Assembly: GCA_949316235.1 (NCBI GenBank)
Contig: OX438759.1
Location: 16,274,618 to 16,338,617, forward strand
DNA: 64,000 nt
DNA from: Oegoconia quadripuncta
Lineage: Eukaryota; Arthropoda; Insecta; Lepidoptera; Autostichidae
Direction of reading: 5' to 3'
The notes under the pieces were generated by a model. That model had not been told where the DNA came from. It saw only the letters and a list, made by a program, of their open reading frames with translations, and did no database searches. A program made the translations under genes and the position numbers. This document shows, in pieces, positions 28,188 through 38,767 of this stretch (position 1 is its first letter; each line of letters starts with the position of its first letter).

Positions 28188-30478
28188 ATGGCAAAAGTAG
28201 TGCTGTTTGTCCTGGTTGCCCTTCTGGTTGCGGCGGCAGTGCTGGGTGCGTCGGATAAGTGTGGACGCCATGGAGACCCTGTGAGTACTCACCCAAACTT
28301 TTATACTTGCTTCTAGTGGCGACGACCGATTGGTGTAGTGGATAGTGACTCGGTCAGCGAAACCAACGGTTACGGGTTCGAATCCCGCGAGGGGTAAATG
28401 TTTGTATGATGAATACGAACATTTATTGCCGAGTCATGGATGTTTATATAAAAATTTATGTATGTTTATCCGTTAACCATTTGCTTAGTTTGGGACTAGA
28501 CGATTGGTGTAAGTGCCCCAAATATTTATTTATTTATTATTTATTATTATTTACTTGTAGTGTCCTGCGGCACTGAAAAGTGACGCACGTGATGCTAGAA
28601 AACACAAACCGAAATTCAGATATTTGACAACGTCAAAAGTTCATCTAGAGTAGTAGTGCCAAATAGTGTCGAAAGGAAAAAAAATTATGCCATTGTAGAT
28701 AGAGAGATAAAGTGTTTATTTGTCTCTCCAGTCACACACATACATAAGTTTTGAGAGAACTTCAATAAAACTTAGAAGGTAGGTACTAGCTGGATATAGG
28801 TACTAATAACTAATCTATGTACTTGCTGATATTTAAAGTTATTCACCTTTTGCTTTGCACTATCCAACTACTTATTAAAAAGCTTTTTAACTGAGGTTGT
28901 CTGGTTGAAATCGCTATCAGCGATAAGACCGCCTTTGTACACTTCATCATCTATGTTAAATGTTCTTTGTATTTTATTTTTGTGTGCAAAAAAGGATTTA
29001 ATAATAATAATAATAATTACTAAAGCTGTGTGCCGCAGCAGGCCCAATAGTCACAGCTCAGTGTATTCACAGAACAAAACACCGATTTTTAGCTATTATG
29101 GTTTAATAGTTGTGAACATTCTGGCATCACGTGTTGCTGCCTCATTGCTTTTACGCAGAGACTCATTGATTATTATCTGGCGACCTGATTGGTGTAGTGG
29201 TTAGCAACTTTGACCACTATACCAAAAGGTTGCGGATTCGAATCCCGCTAGGGGCATAAGTTTGTGTGATGAATACGGACATGCGTACCGGAGTTATGGA
29301 TGTTTTTTTTTTATTAAATAGGTTTACAAACGCTTGTTACATCGCTTAGAGTAATGCAGCCTTAAGTATATTAGTTATTAGCTAAATGTATAAACAATTA
29401 CATGTAAACACCGCATGCATCAGATAGATTACATAAAAATTATTAAATTCAAAAACAAGAAAAGAAAATAACTTAGCGAGAAAAAAGTGTAAGTTTTCTT
29501 TTATAATAACACAACAAAAATGTATTTATGTAGTGTATCAACCATCTGGTATCAACAACACAAGCCTTATAGTTGCTTACTGTGGCGTTGTATTTATGTC
29601 TAAGGATATTTATTTATTTATAATCTATATCCCAAAAAAACTGTGCCACTGAAATATTCAAGTCCCATAAATAGTTCTTCAAAAGTCGCTGATGTGGGAT
29701 GCGACCTGCGTAGATACTTTGGTCGCATCCCATGTCAACACGACTTCGTTAAATGCTGGCGCGTACGCCTCAGCTGAATCACTCAAAACCTCGGAGAGGG
29801 CTACATCTTCGCGCCGTTTGAGATGGAAACCTTGGGTTTTGGGGTCCAGAGGCGAAGTAATTAGCATAGGAATGTCTCCGGTGACAAGGGTTGGCAGCTA
29901 GCTTTACCAGACCAGAGTAACCGTGGATGTTGTTTCAATGTTTTTTACATCCATTTGGAATATCTCTGACCACCCCATTTGGGATAAGATAGTTACATAT
30001 ATATTATATATTATTAAGCTCATGATCCCTTATGGTATACCGAATTACACTACTCCGAAAAACGTTTGACCGAAGAACGATTGACGGAAACCGAATACAT
30101 TGCGGAGTTTGTTTATCATATTTTTTTTTAATTAAACCATCTCTGCAATTTACTCGGCTTTCGATTAACCGTTCTTCAGTCAAACGTTTTTCGGAGTAGT
30201 TTCCTTTTACATTCACGGGAAGAATCGGGTTATTTTATTCTACTCTGTGGTTCCCATAGGGATAATCGGGCACTTTCTGTAATACGTGTGCATTTCCCTA
30301 ATTTGCCATAATGTTAAAGATGATACCTCTTCTCTTTCAGTGTGTCAGCGACTCACAGTGCTGTACCAACATTAAATGCCATCGCTACGCCAACCGGTGC
30401 CAGGTGCAAATTACATCAGATGAGCTGCTGAAGGCCAGGGAAAGGGTCCTCGGGCCTGGAGCCAATAAATATGTTTAA
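28188..30478 (+). CDS. Secreted cystine-knot peptide, OCLP1-like (two coding exons)
   Basis: Coding exon 1 is 28188-28280 (31 codons) with donor GTGAGT at 28281. Exon 2 is 30341-30478 after acceptor CTCTTTCAG, and the intron is phase 0. The 76-residue product has a signal peptide (MAKVVLFVLVALLVAAAVLG, cleavage likely near residues 20-22). Next comes a short knot domain with cysteines at 25, 32, 38, 39, 44 and 51, spaced C-x6-C-x5-C-C-x4-C-x6-C, the inhibitor cystine knot pattern. The tail of about 25 residues has ITSDELLKARERVLGPG. KCGRHGDPC at the start of the knot, HRYANRCQV, and this tail agree with what I recall of insect omega-conotoxin-like protein 1 (OCLP1), an endogenous peptide of arthropods whose physiological role is unsettled. 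It is not evidence of a venom. The start is the only ATG giving a signal peptide and has a good context (AACAATGG). The six cysteines sit across the intron, with one before it and five after. It lies alone; neighbours are all mobile elements. No mutation breaking the frame is seen. Confidence 0.88.
28318..28555 (+). mobile_element. SINE-C, full copy in the intron
   Basis: GCGACGACCGATTGGTGTAG, TGGATAGTGACTCGG, TACGGGTTCGAATCCCGCGA, GAGTCATGGATGTTTATAT, TTGCTTAGTTTGGGACTAG, then a TATTTATTTATTT tail. Confidence 0.85.
28700..28775 (-). repeat. Retroposon tail (as at 27013)
   Basis: TAGATAGAGAGATAAAGTGT, TTATTTGTCTCTCCAGTCAC, ACACATACATAAGTTTTG. Confidence 0.6.
28886..29013 (+). repeat. LINE 3' UTR with (AAT)n tail
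   Basis: TTGTCTGGTTGAAATCGCTA, TCAGCGATAAGACCGCC, CACTTCATCATCTATGTTAA, ATGTTCTTTGTATTTTATTT and AATAATAATAATAATAATT. Related copies are at 45800-45950 and 49308-49405. Confidence 0.7.
29180..29622 (+). mobile_element. SINE-A split by an inserted retroposon
   Basis: Head 29180-29310 (GATTGGTGTAGTGGTTAG, GGATTCGAATCCCGCTAG) and tail about 29505-29622 (CAACCATCTGGTATCAACAA) are separated by about 190 foreign bases. The insert begins with a T run, i.e. a minus-strand poly(A)-tailed insert. The GGAACTAGAT part of the tail is deleted. Confidence 0.75.
30031..30200. mobile_element. Palindromic MITE O (copy 1)
   Basis: Arms 30049-30107 and 30141-30200 pair over about 59 bases with mismatches. Key words are ACTCCGAAAAACGTTTGACC, GAAGAACGATTGA, and their complements. 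Preceding TATGGTATACCGAATTACAC matches the outer end of the copy at 38768-38960. Confidence 0.85.
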
Positions 30479-30479
30479 T

Positions 30480-31600
30480 GACTAGCGTAGACGTACAGAT
30501 AACAGATGAAAACTGCCTTAAACCTTCCAAAACTGCGAGAGAGTTTTCCAACTCTTATATAAATAGCATATTGATTAATTAACGTCAAAATTTTTTCTAT
30601 TAACCATAGTTTCAATTACTGGCAGTTTGTTTTTAATTCCATGAAGTTTAAACCAAAATATTATGAAATTAAAATGACAATGAAAACTGCCTGGCATACT
30701 TTTTACATTCCTCAATGCACAATGAAAAGCAGATTATAAGGAACCGAATCTAGAAGCTTTCATCATGCCTGAATGTTGGAAATTGCACTTTTGGTAGATT
30801 TCAGGAAGTACTCTTGAACACAAACTGTTTCTATTACTTATAGGTCTCTTAAATTCCTCAAAGAGGTTGCAACATGGAATCAAACGTAAGTTGACACTTG
30901 AGATACTGTTAAAACGTTATCAAATGCAATCTCACTTTTGAGATCACTTTATTACGGGCCTTACTTAATCTTAGTATGTTTTGAGACTTCTTGAAAATGG
31001 ACGGTGGCATATTGTTTATTGATAGAAAGTAACGACACACAACCAAAGTCTATTAATAAATATCATGTGACTGTTCGCGTTTACTTTTATTTTGCCTAAA
31101 TAGTACCTTTTTTACTAGATTGAAGAGAAAGAAGAGGGTTATGTTATTGAATCTAACTAAGAAGGTACCTTGAACACCAGTATGAATGTTACTCAAATGG
31201 CGAAGTTCAACTTCGACTACCGTGTGAAATCTTTGCCGATAGCTCTTTAGCAAACAGAAATGCGGAAAGCACTCGCCGGCAGCCGGTTTCTGGTCTTCCT
31301 GGGGGCCGCTAGGTCCACGAGCGATTTCTTCACTATCGGAAGTTTTCATAAAGGTTTTGGAATGCCGTATGGTGAATTTGTATTTGTATTTGAAATGGAG
31401 CACGGATCACAGATGCACAGTCAGCGCCATATTTTTTATGAACTAGTTTTAATCGTAGAATTACACCGCCAGGTGGCGTGGCAAGTGCCGCATGGCAATT
31501 CTCTATTTGAAAATAATGACTTGGAATAGGAAAGAATTTGAATAGAGTAACATAAATTATCTCCTTATATCGTTGAATTTTATTATTGCTTGTTATGAAA
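30480..31600. other. 3' flank of the OCLP1-like gene, unassigned
   Basis: No recognised repeats. 31260-31529 (+) and 31053-31403 (-) hold overlapping open frames of 89 and 116 codons. The minus one contains SDSEEIARGPSGPQ and RFHTVVEVELRHLSN. Neither is recognised. AATAAA at 31053-31058 could be a poly(A) signal, but it is 575 bases past the stop. Confidence 0.35.
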
Positions 31601-31609
31601 TTTTATTGA

Positions 31610-32225
31610 GTACCGTGTACCCACCCCTCTGAAGATAGGAGACACTACCCTCGAAGTTGTCGACGAGTACATATACCTGGGACCAACATTCCAGTTTGAT
31701 AAACCCAACTTCGAAATCGGTCAATCGTCGAATCCTACTCGGTTGGGTAGCATTGGGGAAGCTACGTAACATCCTCTCGTCCCAAATACCACAATGTCTC
31801 AAGACGAAAGTCTGATCAGTGTGTGTTGCCAGTGATGACATATTGAACTGTAACATGGTCGCTCACTATGGGCCTGATAAGGAAGCTCAAGGCCACCCAA
31901 AGACCAATGGAGATAGTAACGCTCGAGTCTCCCTGCGGGATCGAATCAGAAATGACGAGATCCCCAAGATTAAGAAAGGTGACCGATATAGCCCGAGGAA
32001 TTGCAAAACTTAAGTGGCAGTGGGTGGGGCACATTCCTCGTAGGTCGTTGGGAGGGGAAGGTCCTCGAGTGACGACCACGCATTAGAAGTGGGCAGCCCC
32101 CACGAGATGGACCAACGATTTGCTAAAGATGGTTGGTTGGCTGGTTGCGAGGCAGCGCAGGACCGGTCGTTGTGGAGATCTTTGGGGGAGGCCTTAGTCC
32201 AGCAGTGGATGTCTTTCGGTTGACA
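31610..32225 (+). pseudogene. RTE-type LINE ORF, decayed C-terminal third
   Basis: In three frames one can follow LEVVDEYIYLGPTFQ, RLGSIGEA, CLKTKV-type sequence, GLIRKLKATQRPME, SLRDRIRN, RIAKLKWQWVGHIP and a final QQWMSFG-like end. This is the conserved tail of insect RTE-type reverse transcriptases. Several frameshifts and stops make it non-functional. Confidence 0.8.
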
Positions 32226-32297
32226 TGATGACCTTGTGTTCTGACAACGATTTAACATATTCTATTTTATTCATCTATGGATGATTGAACCGAACAA

Positions 32298-32362
32298 ATA
32301 CATCGTCACTTTCCACCAGGTGCGATTGTGGTCAAACGCGTATCTAGTCCATCATAAGGTTT
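32298..32362 (+). mobile_element. LINE 3' end, very short
   Basis: ACATCGTCACTTTCCACCAG, GTGCGATTGTGGTCAAACGC, GTATCTAGTCCATCATAAG: only the last 65 bases of the 43155-type LINE. Confidence 0.65.
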
Positions 32363-32601
32363 TATGGGTCTATTTATACCCTCGGCTTTTAGTTTCGGCT
32401 TCGGCTCTAGTAGAATATTCGGTCGGACGTATCAAAACTACATGAAAAGGTGTCAATTCCGAGCACCTCTAAGCCAGAGGTTTCCAAACTTTCAGTCTTG
32501 TTTACAACACTAAGACTTGCTGAATTAGAACTCCTGCTTGTAATTTATAAAGGGATCTACTCACCGAACCCGTTGAAAAAATTACAAAATTTTACATATT
32601 T

Positions 32602-32850
32602 TTTTTTTTATGTACAACGGATTAGCGTTTGACCTCAATCATACCTGATGTTAAGTGAAGATGAGGCCCAAGGTGGTACTGACCCGGAAACCCCATCTTA
32701 TTTGGGGGACTGGCTATCTTATCTCTGATAACCGAAAAGCAACAATGCTATTAACATTGCTCTTTGGCGGCAGATTTAGATAAGATTGTGGTAGCTAGCC
32801 AGGCGGCTATTTAAAATGCCCTACCACCAACCAAACGGATTACTAAAAAA
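32602..32850 (-). mobile_element. SINE-B, head-truncated
   Basis: TTTTTTTTATGTACAACGGA, CATACCTGATGTTAAGTGAA, GACTGGCTATCTTATCTCTG and GGCGGCTATTTAAAATGCCC, then CCAACCAAACGGA. Confidence 0.8.
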
Positions 32851-32902
32851 AAACTAAAGGCGTTCGAAAAAAATAATTAATTAGAATTATTTATTTGATA
32901 TA

Positions 32903-33766
32903 CAGGGCGTCCCAAAGTTATGGGACATGAAGGGGAAGTACCTTAAATATTGTAGATAGTGAATTTTGCTCAAAGAAGACTTTATGTTATTTTTAAAAGT
33001 TAGTAATTCTGCATTCATAGATTTTCTAAAAATTACTTGCTTCGGCTGGGAATCGAACCGACTTAAATGTGAAAAAAAAACACCCTACTTTTATGATGCC
33101 AATCGAAAGAATAGCTAAAAAATAATAACTCTGCCTAAGTAACATAGTATTTTAAAAGAAAGGAACAACATAAAATGATTGAGTCAAATTTCAAGAAAGT
33201 TATTTATTGCTAAAGTGATTTCTTCTTTTGGGGATACGTGAAAGATATGCTATACAAAAAGCGATACGAGAACGTAGGCGAGTTGCAAACAGAATTGTGC
33301 CATATCACATCGAGTGTTCACCATAAAATGATTAGAAAATCAACAGGCAGCGGGCTCATTAAAAGATTGGCGATTTGCGTACGACAAGAGGGATCACATT
33401 TTGAGCATTTAATTAATTAATTTACAAAAAAATACCTACTTAATTGACTACGGCAGTTTCATGTATGTTTTTTATTTGATTAAAATGATTAATTTCACGT
33501 TGTTCCTTTCTTTTAAAATACTATGTTACTTAGGCAGAGTTATTATTTTTTAGCTATTCTTTCGATTGGCATCATAAAAGTAGGGTGTTTTTTTTTTCAC
33601 ATTTGAGTCGGTTCGATTCCCAGCCGAAGCAAATAATTTTTAGAAAATCTATGAATGCAGAATTACTAACTTTTAAAAATAACATAAAGTCTTCTTTGAA
33701 CAAAATTCACTATCTACGATATTTAAGGTACTTCCCCTTCATGTCCCATAACTTTGGGACGCCCTG
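32903..33766 (+). mobile_element. Long-TIR Tc1/mariner-type element, defective
   Basis: An 864-bp element flanked by TA (32901-32902 and 33767-33768). It has inverted terminal repeats of about 267 bp (32903-33169 and 33499-33766) that are nearly identical. The outer sequence is CAGGGCGTCCCAAAGTTATG. Each arm also contains GGTTCGATTCCCAGCCGAAG, or its complement, a tRNA T-arm-like motif. The 330-bp centre encodes the end of a transposase (see next entry). Confidence 0.88.
33225..33420 (+). pseudogene. Tc1/mariner-type transposase C-terminal remnant
   Basis: The frame reads FFWGYVKDMLYKKRY, VGELQTELCHITSSVHHKMI and SHFEHLIN before TAA. This fits the last 65 or so residues of IS630/Tc1/mariner-type transposases (FLWG-K-VY...L-I...LE-HL pattern). 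The catalytic D/E residues and the DNA-binding part are missing, so it is not active. Confidence 0.65.
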
Positions 33767-33774
33767 TATATAGA

Positions 33775-34705
33775 GATATTGAGTATACAATGATGACAAG
33801 GGAAAAAGGTGAACATCCACGTTTTGCCACTATTACAATGGCATGCAAATATTTGTTTAGGTAAGTACTTATAATTATGGTTCAACAAGCATCTATTTTT
33901 ATTCTAAATTTTACACTTTAAAATATTGATCTTGATCTATGACTAATGACTGCAATTTTGAACCTGACTGTCACGCAAGCTGGTTTCTCATTCACGGTAC
34001 AAGTAAATTGATGATGATGACAGTGAGAGGGCTCCACATCTCGTGGACCCTCAAAGTTGGTGTGTCAGAGACCCGTAAATAGATAATGTAAAATAAGATT
34101 GTAATTTTATAAAGCCCCCTGCACTCGAAGTCAACACTTTCAGGTTACGTATGTCATGGGCAAGTAGCAATTTTGTTTTGGAAATTAGTACCTATTTAAG
34201 GAACACTTATAGTAACACTGTTTATTAGTCCCAAATAAATTGAAAATAAATAAATATATATCTGAGGGACGGACGATATAAACCATTTTGGGAATCATCG
34301 TTCTGGGCAAAGGGTGATATACCTTCCGGAACCTTTACTTTACTTAAACAGGTTCACATTTCATAACCCTAGTTACTATGCAAATTAAGATTAAGGCAGT
34401 GTGTTCTCACCCTAAATTTCTAATCACCCTTTGTATAATACAAACCTACACTTAATATTCTTGTAACGCGGCCGCGAGGCAAAAGGCTGGAAGTTACAAA
34501 ATGTTAATTTTGGAATATTTATCGTGTTTGGAGGAACTTGAACCAAAGAGATGGAAGGACAGGATTTTATTTTTGAAATGCGATTTTTTTTGTATTGTTA
34601 CCTAACTGAGAAATATACTCAATTTATAAATTATAATAACGTCACTATTGTTTTACTTTCTAAAACCTAATATAGAGACCTGAAACTCGGTTATCTATTA
34701 CCCAT
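33775..34705. other. Unassigned stretch
   Basis: AT-rich with no recognised family or ORF of note. Confidence 0.4.
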
Positions 34706-34708
34706 TTT

Positions 34709-35024
34709 ACTTAGTCACATAAGAATTAGAAACTCATTTCGCTTAGTTACACTAAAATTAGAATGCAGTTTCATTTAGTTACAGTACTAATTCGAAACAT
34801 ATTACACAGTAAGAGTTAGAAGCTAATTACACTTAGTCACAGTAAAAATGAGAAACCCATTTCGTTTAATTACAGTAAGAATTAGAAATCGTTTCGCTTA
34901 ATTGCAGTAAGAATTAGAAATTCATTTCACTTAGGTACGGTAGGAATGAGAAACCCATTTCGCTTAGTTACAGGAAGCATTCGAAACTAAATTGCATTTA
35001 GTTACAGTAAAAATTAGAAATTTT
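34709..35024. repeat. Degenerate 33-bp minisatellite, about 10 units
   Basis: Units of the form TTAGTTACAGTAAGAATTAG followed by AAACTCATTTCGC start at 34833, 34866, 34898, 34931, 34964 and 34998, and less regularly from 34709. Units differ by 10-30 percent, so this array is old, unlike the 163-bp array. Confidence 0.9.
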
Positions 35025-35900
35025 GTATTTGGACATATTATTAATCGACTTACACATAAAATAGAAGCAGGTGCTTAATTCATCAAAACGAATTTTACTT
35101 TGGTTAAGCTAAATGCTAAAGGAACAATGCTTAAAATATCTCAAATGATTGTAATCTATATTAATTAAGGAAATGTCTTGACCGACCCAAAGAGTACAGT
35201 CCAGACGTGTGGACCGATATTGATGAAATTTACCAGTTGAATCTCCCCTCCTAAGAGGATCAAAGGGAGGAAGAAATATTTCACATACAAGTCAATATCA
35301 CCAAGCCAAGGACTCTAGAAAAGTGTCGATTGGTATTTAGTTGTACAACTATGAAAATAAATAAAGACATGTCATTTTTCAGTATTTTTCTTAAATTCTT
35401 TTTTTAATTTTTAAATTAAATATTAAATTAAAAATAAGTAATTCTTCTTAAAAGAAATGAAATCCTGAGAGTTGATGAGGGCTGGAGTACAGAAATAATT
35501 AAGATGGTAGCTAAGGATAAGACTGGCAAAGGAAATTTAAAGCATATTGGTACTACAGTCAAAGTACAGATAAATGGCGCCCAGCGTGAGGCCCTTCATG
35601 GGCGTTTCCACTTCCTAATTTCGTAGGCTGTGGATTTTAAAACCTCTATAATTTAAGTTACTCTTTAAGCCTTCGCTGTGCATAAGTAAGACGCACATAC
35701 GTATATTAACAAAGCACGATGGGTAATTGCTCGAAGGAGCTGCGCAAGACAGCCCCCCCACCCCGTTATTAATGACTACCCTCCTTTATTTACAAGTCAT
35801 TAACCGTAGGAGCCGTGTTTGTGAGCAAATATCGAGGGAAGTCCACGGATTTTGAATAAATTTTAATATCTACTCTAAATCTCTTTTCTATATTTATTAG
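35025..35900. other. Unassigned stretch
   Basis: No recognised family. 35170-35380 ends in AAAATAAATAAAGACATG and may be an unknown retroposon 3' end. 35748-35766 has a C-rich patch. Confidence 0.35.
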
Positions 35901-35906
35901 TGTGCG

Positions 35907-36072
35907 AAGTGTGAGTTTTGTCTCGTTTTTAACTTTACCATCGCGTTCGAGTTTACGAAAAAAGTCCCTATGAAAAAAATCGTTTTGCAAACTATCCGCT
36001 AGAGGCGCTGCACATTTCTCCACGCAAACGTGAACGCGGTAGTAAAGTTACGTCGAAACAAAACTCACACTC
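35907..36072. mobile_element. MITE P, inverted ends of about 50 bp
   Basis: Left AGTGTGAGTTTTGTCTCG, AACTTTACCATCGCGTTCGA; right TCACACT preceded by GTCGAAACAAAAC and GTGAACGCGGTAGTAAAGTT. The ends pair imperfectly; 166 bp in total. The internal AAGTCCCTATGAAAAAAATC part has no frame. Confidence 0.75.
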
Positions 36073-36540
36073 CGCCCTCTGATCAGTCTCGTGTTCCCAG
36101 AAGATTTTTATGATAAGTGAATTAACAGATGGCCGCTGAAGTGATTCGTGTTTCGTTTCTTCTTTAGTTTATGGCTTCGGAAATCTAATAAAATCGAATA
36201 TTATTATGAGACATGTACTCTAAAAGTTTGCCAGGTAGTGTAGAATTTTGGAAAGTCAACAACAAACTTTTCATATGGCACCAATTCTGAAATAGCCAAT
36301 AGTTAAAAACATTTTGTATACATTTATTTGTTGCGCTTGTGGGCATTACTTTTTTTTTCTTTTTATTGAAAGCTTTCATTCGAACAGCTTCATATAATAT
36401 GTAGTGGCTCCTGCGTCACAGGCTCTGCCTAGTAAGGGACGCACAGGTAATGCGTCACATTTTATTAACTGTTAGCTGTAGGATTGCAGTAGCATATTGA
36501 TTTATGTATAACTCCTTTGTGAAATTCAATAATTTCTTAT
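36073..36540. other. Unassigned stretch
   Basis: No recognised feature; an A/T run at about 36349-36365. Confidence 0.4.
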
Positions 36541-36546
36541 TCTGAG

Positions 36547-36825
36547 TCGAGCGTCGGTGGCTCAGCGGTTAAGATGCGGTCTCCCAATTTAGGAGGTCAG
36601 GTTCGATTCCCACGCAGGCCATGTACCAATGAGTTTTTAAATTTATTTTAATTACTTATGTGCATTTATCCGACTGCTCTTAAACGGGGAAGTAAAAATT
36701 CATAGGCACGTGAAATACTCAACCCCCATTGACTATGGCCCTTACTCCCTTTTATACAAGGGAAGGCCTATATCCCTGCAGTGAGATGTTTACGGGCCGA
36801 TGATAATGATGATGATGATTCTTAT
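36547..36825 (+). mobile_element. SINE-D, full copy
   Basis: The head GTCGGTGGCTCAGCGGTTAA (box A-like) and GGTTCGATTCCC (box B) are followed by TGTGCATTTATCCGACTGCT, CCCATTGACTATGGCCC, TATATCCCTGCAGTGAG, GGGCCGATGATAATGATGAT. The spacing of the boxes fits a tRNA-derived promoter. The tail is shared with fragments at 370-470 and 39865-40020. Confidence 0.8.
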
Positions 36826-36899
36826 TCCTATTTATTTTATACGATAAAATTATTATTAGAATACGTGATTTTTCTTTACTTTATATTAAAATTACTGGT

Positions 36900-37235
36900 T
36901 TTTTTTTATTAATAAAGGGTTGGTACTTGACCTTAATCACACCTGATGTTAAGTGAAGATGAGGTCGATGGTGGAAGCGTACTGACCCGGAAACGCCAAC
37001 ACATTTGGGGGACTGGCTATCTTATCTCTGACAACCGGAACACGACAATGCTATTAACATTGCTGCTTGGCGGCAGATTTAGATAAGATGGTGATAGCTA
37101 GCCAGGCGGACATTTAAAATGCCCTACCGCCAAACAAACCGAGTACTTAAACATGTACCCCGCTGGGGATCGAACCCGCGATCACTGAATCGTAAACCCA
37201 ATGTCGTTTACATTGAGCCACGGAGGCGGTTAAAG
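36900..37235 (-). mobile_element. SINE-B, full copy
   Basis: From the A-rich tail (T run at 36900) through TCACACCTGATGTTAAGTG and GATCGAACCCGCGATC (box B complement) to CATTGAGCCACGGAGGCGG. A fragment of the 8885-type LINE 3' UTR follows at 37236-37305. Confidence 0.88.
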
Positions 37236-37305
37236 TGCTCATTCACTAAAGTGACTTCAGAGAATAACGAGCAAGAAACTCAAGTGTTGCTCTTTTTAAG
37301 TAGGT

Positions 37306-37840
37306 CCTGGGTTACAATCGTGATTAAAATAGGTTTTATAGGACAGTAATAGTATAGTACTGACTGCATGCAGTAAGTAAACCATCCTAGCCTAGTATGA
37401 AAGCTAGGGCTTCTATATAGAAGCGAATGGTTATTATGGTTGAAACATAAGCCGCCTTCACCTTGGCCTTTGATCTCTCTAGCTACGAATCTATGCATTT
37501 ACGTGTTGTTTCTGACTTTAGCCACTACTCGCTCTAAAGATTTCTAGAGAGAGTTAGACCCGTAGTAATAAATCGGTCTCAAGATTGAGATGACCTTAAG
37601 TTGACGCTTGAGAATCTGTTGCATATTAACACAGTATAAAAAAATTAGTATTGAGTAAGAAAGTAACGAAGTGGTTGAAGAACGTCCAATACTGACCACA
37701 ATTTATAATGTTCTGTGTTTGGCATTGTAACTATAGTCTTGCTGGACAGTTTATGGTACATTACGTGTTCCAATTATGAATACAGAAAAAAGGAAAACTT
37801 TTTAAATTATAACATTGGTCATCGTCAACAGCCTTACATA
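37306..37840. other. Unassigned stretch
   Basis: No recognised family or gene; LINE-type debris (CCGAAGCACGG) at 37845-37925. Confidence 0.4.
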
Positions 37841-37927
37841 TTTTAACGTGCCCTCCGAAGCACGGAATAACTCGTATTAAATTACCACTAGTGGTCACCC
37901 AGCCAAGAACTTGACCGCGACAGACTA

Positions 37928-38262
37928 TTTTTTTTTATGCACGACGGGTTCGTACTTGACCTCAATCACACCTGATGATAAGTGAAGATGAGGACGAAGG
38001 TAGAAGCGTACTGACCCGGAATCCCCAACACATTTGGGGGACTGGCTATCTTATCTCTGACAACCGGAACACAACAATGCTATTAACATTGCTGCTTGGC
38101 GGCAGATTTAGATAAGATGGTGGTAGCTAGCCGAGCGGGTATTTAATATGCCCTACCACCAACCAAACCAAGTACTTAAACATGTACCCGGGGGATCGAA
38201 CCCGCGACCTCCGAATCGTAAACCCAATGTTGTTTACATTGAGCCACGGAGGCGATTTAACG
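37928..38262 (-). mobile_element. SINE-B, full copy
   Basis: TTTTTTTTATGCACGACGGG, GACTGGCTATCTTATCTCTG, GGGATCGAACCCGCGACC and CATTGAGCCACGGAGGCG. Second full minus copy within 1 kb of the one at 36900. Confidence 0.88.
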
Positions 38263-38264
38263 CG

Positions 38265-38765
38265 GAGGCGAGACATTGCTTAACTTCGCTAATCGGAAAA
38301 GAATAGTGAATTCAACTGCGCCACGAGTACTTTCCGTAACATTGATAAATCATAGTTAATTAATAATAATCTCTATTTATTCACATTATATTTTCTTTAA
38401 TAAAAGTATTTACACAATGTAATTAACACACTCTCTAAAATATCACGTTCTTCTTGCGTGTTAAATTTTCATGAAATTAGGCCTAGCTAGTTTAAAGAAA
38501 GAATTACAAATTAGAATGGGAGACGTGTTTTAGCGAGTACCTACAATAATTTAGCTGGCAACTTTCTGTTGTAATTTTTTCCCGAGGTACAAACTCGTTG
38601 GCCATAAAGTTCTTACAAGCAGGCAAACTTGGAGATTAATGACCCGTAAACAAACCTCCGTGGAGAAATCTGTACGATTTTTTTCTGGGGTACCCTTAAT
38701 CACATTGCGAATGCAATTACAGTTATACCACAGTGTACAGTACATTATTCTTAAAGATTTCATAG
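38265..38765. other. Unassigned stretch
   Basis: No recognised feature. Confidence 0.4.
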
Positions 38766-38767
38766 TG

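Larger units (their letters stand above)
28281..30340 (+). other. Intron of the OCLP1-like gene, filled by mobile elements
   Basis: A 2060-base GT-AG intron containing SINE-C (28318-28555), two LINE tails (28700-28775, 28886-29013), a SINE-A interrupted by another insertion (29180-29622), a repeat N fragment (29918-29990) and a palindromic MITE (30031-30200). 29640-29900 is not assigned; it has an 11-bp inverted repeat GGGATGCGACC/GGTCGCATCCC at 29696-29728. Confidence 0.85.

Noticed and set aside
30463..30470. AATAAA at the end of the OCLP1-like coding sequence as poly(A) signal
   Set aside because: It lies inside the coding sequence, a few bases before the stop. The true signal is probably further downstream and was not identified.
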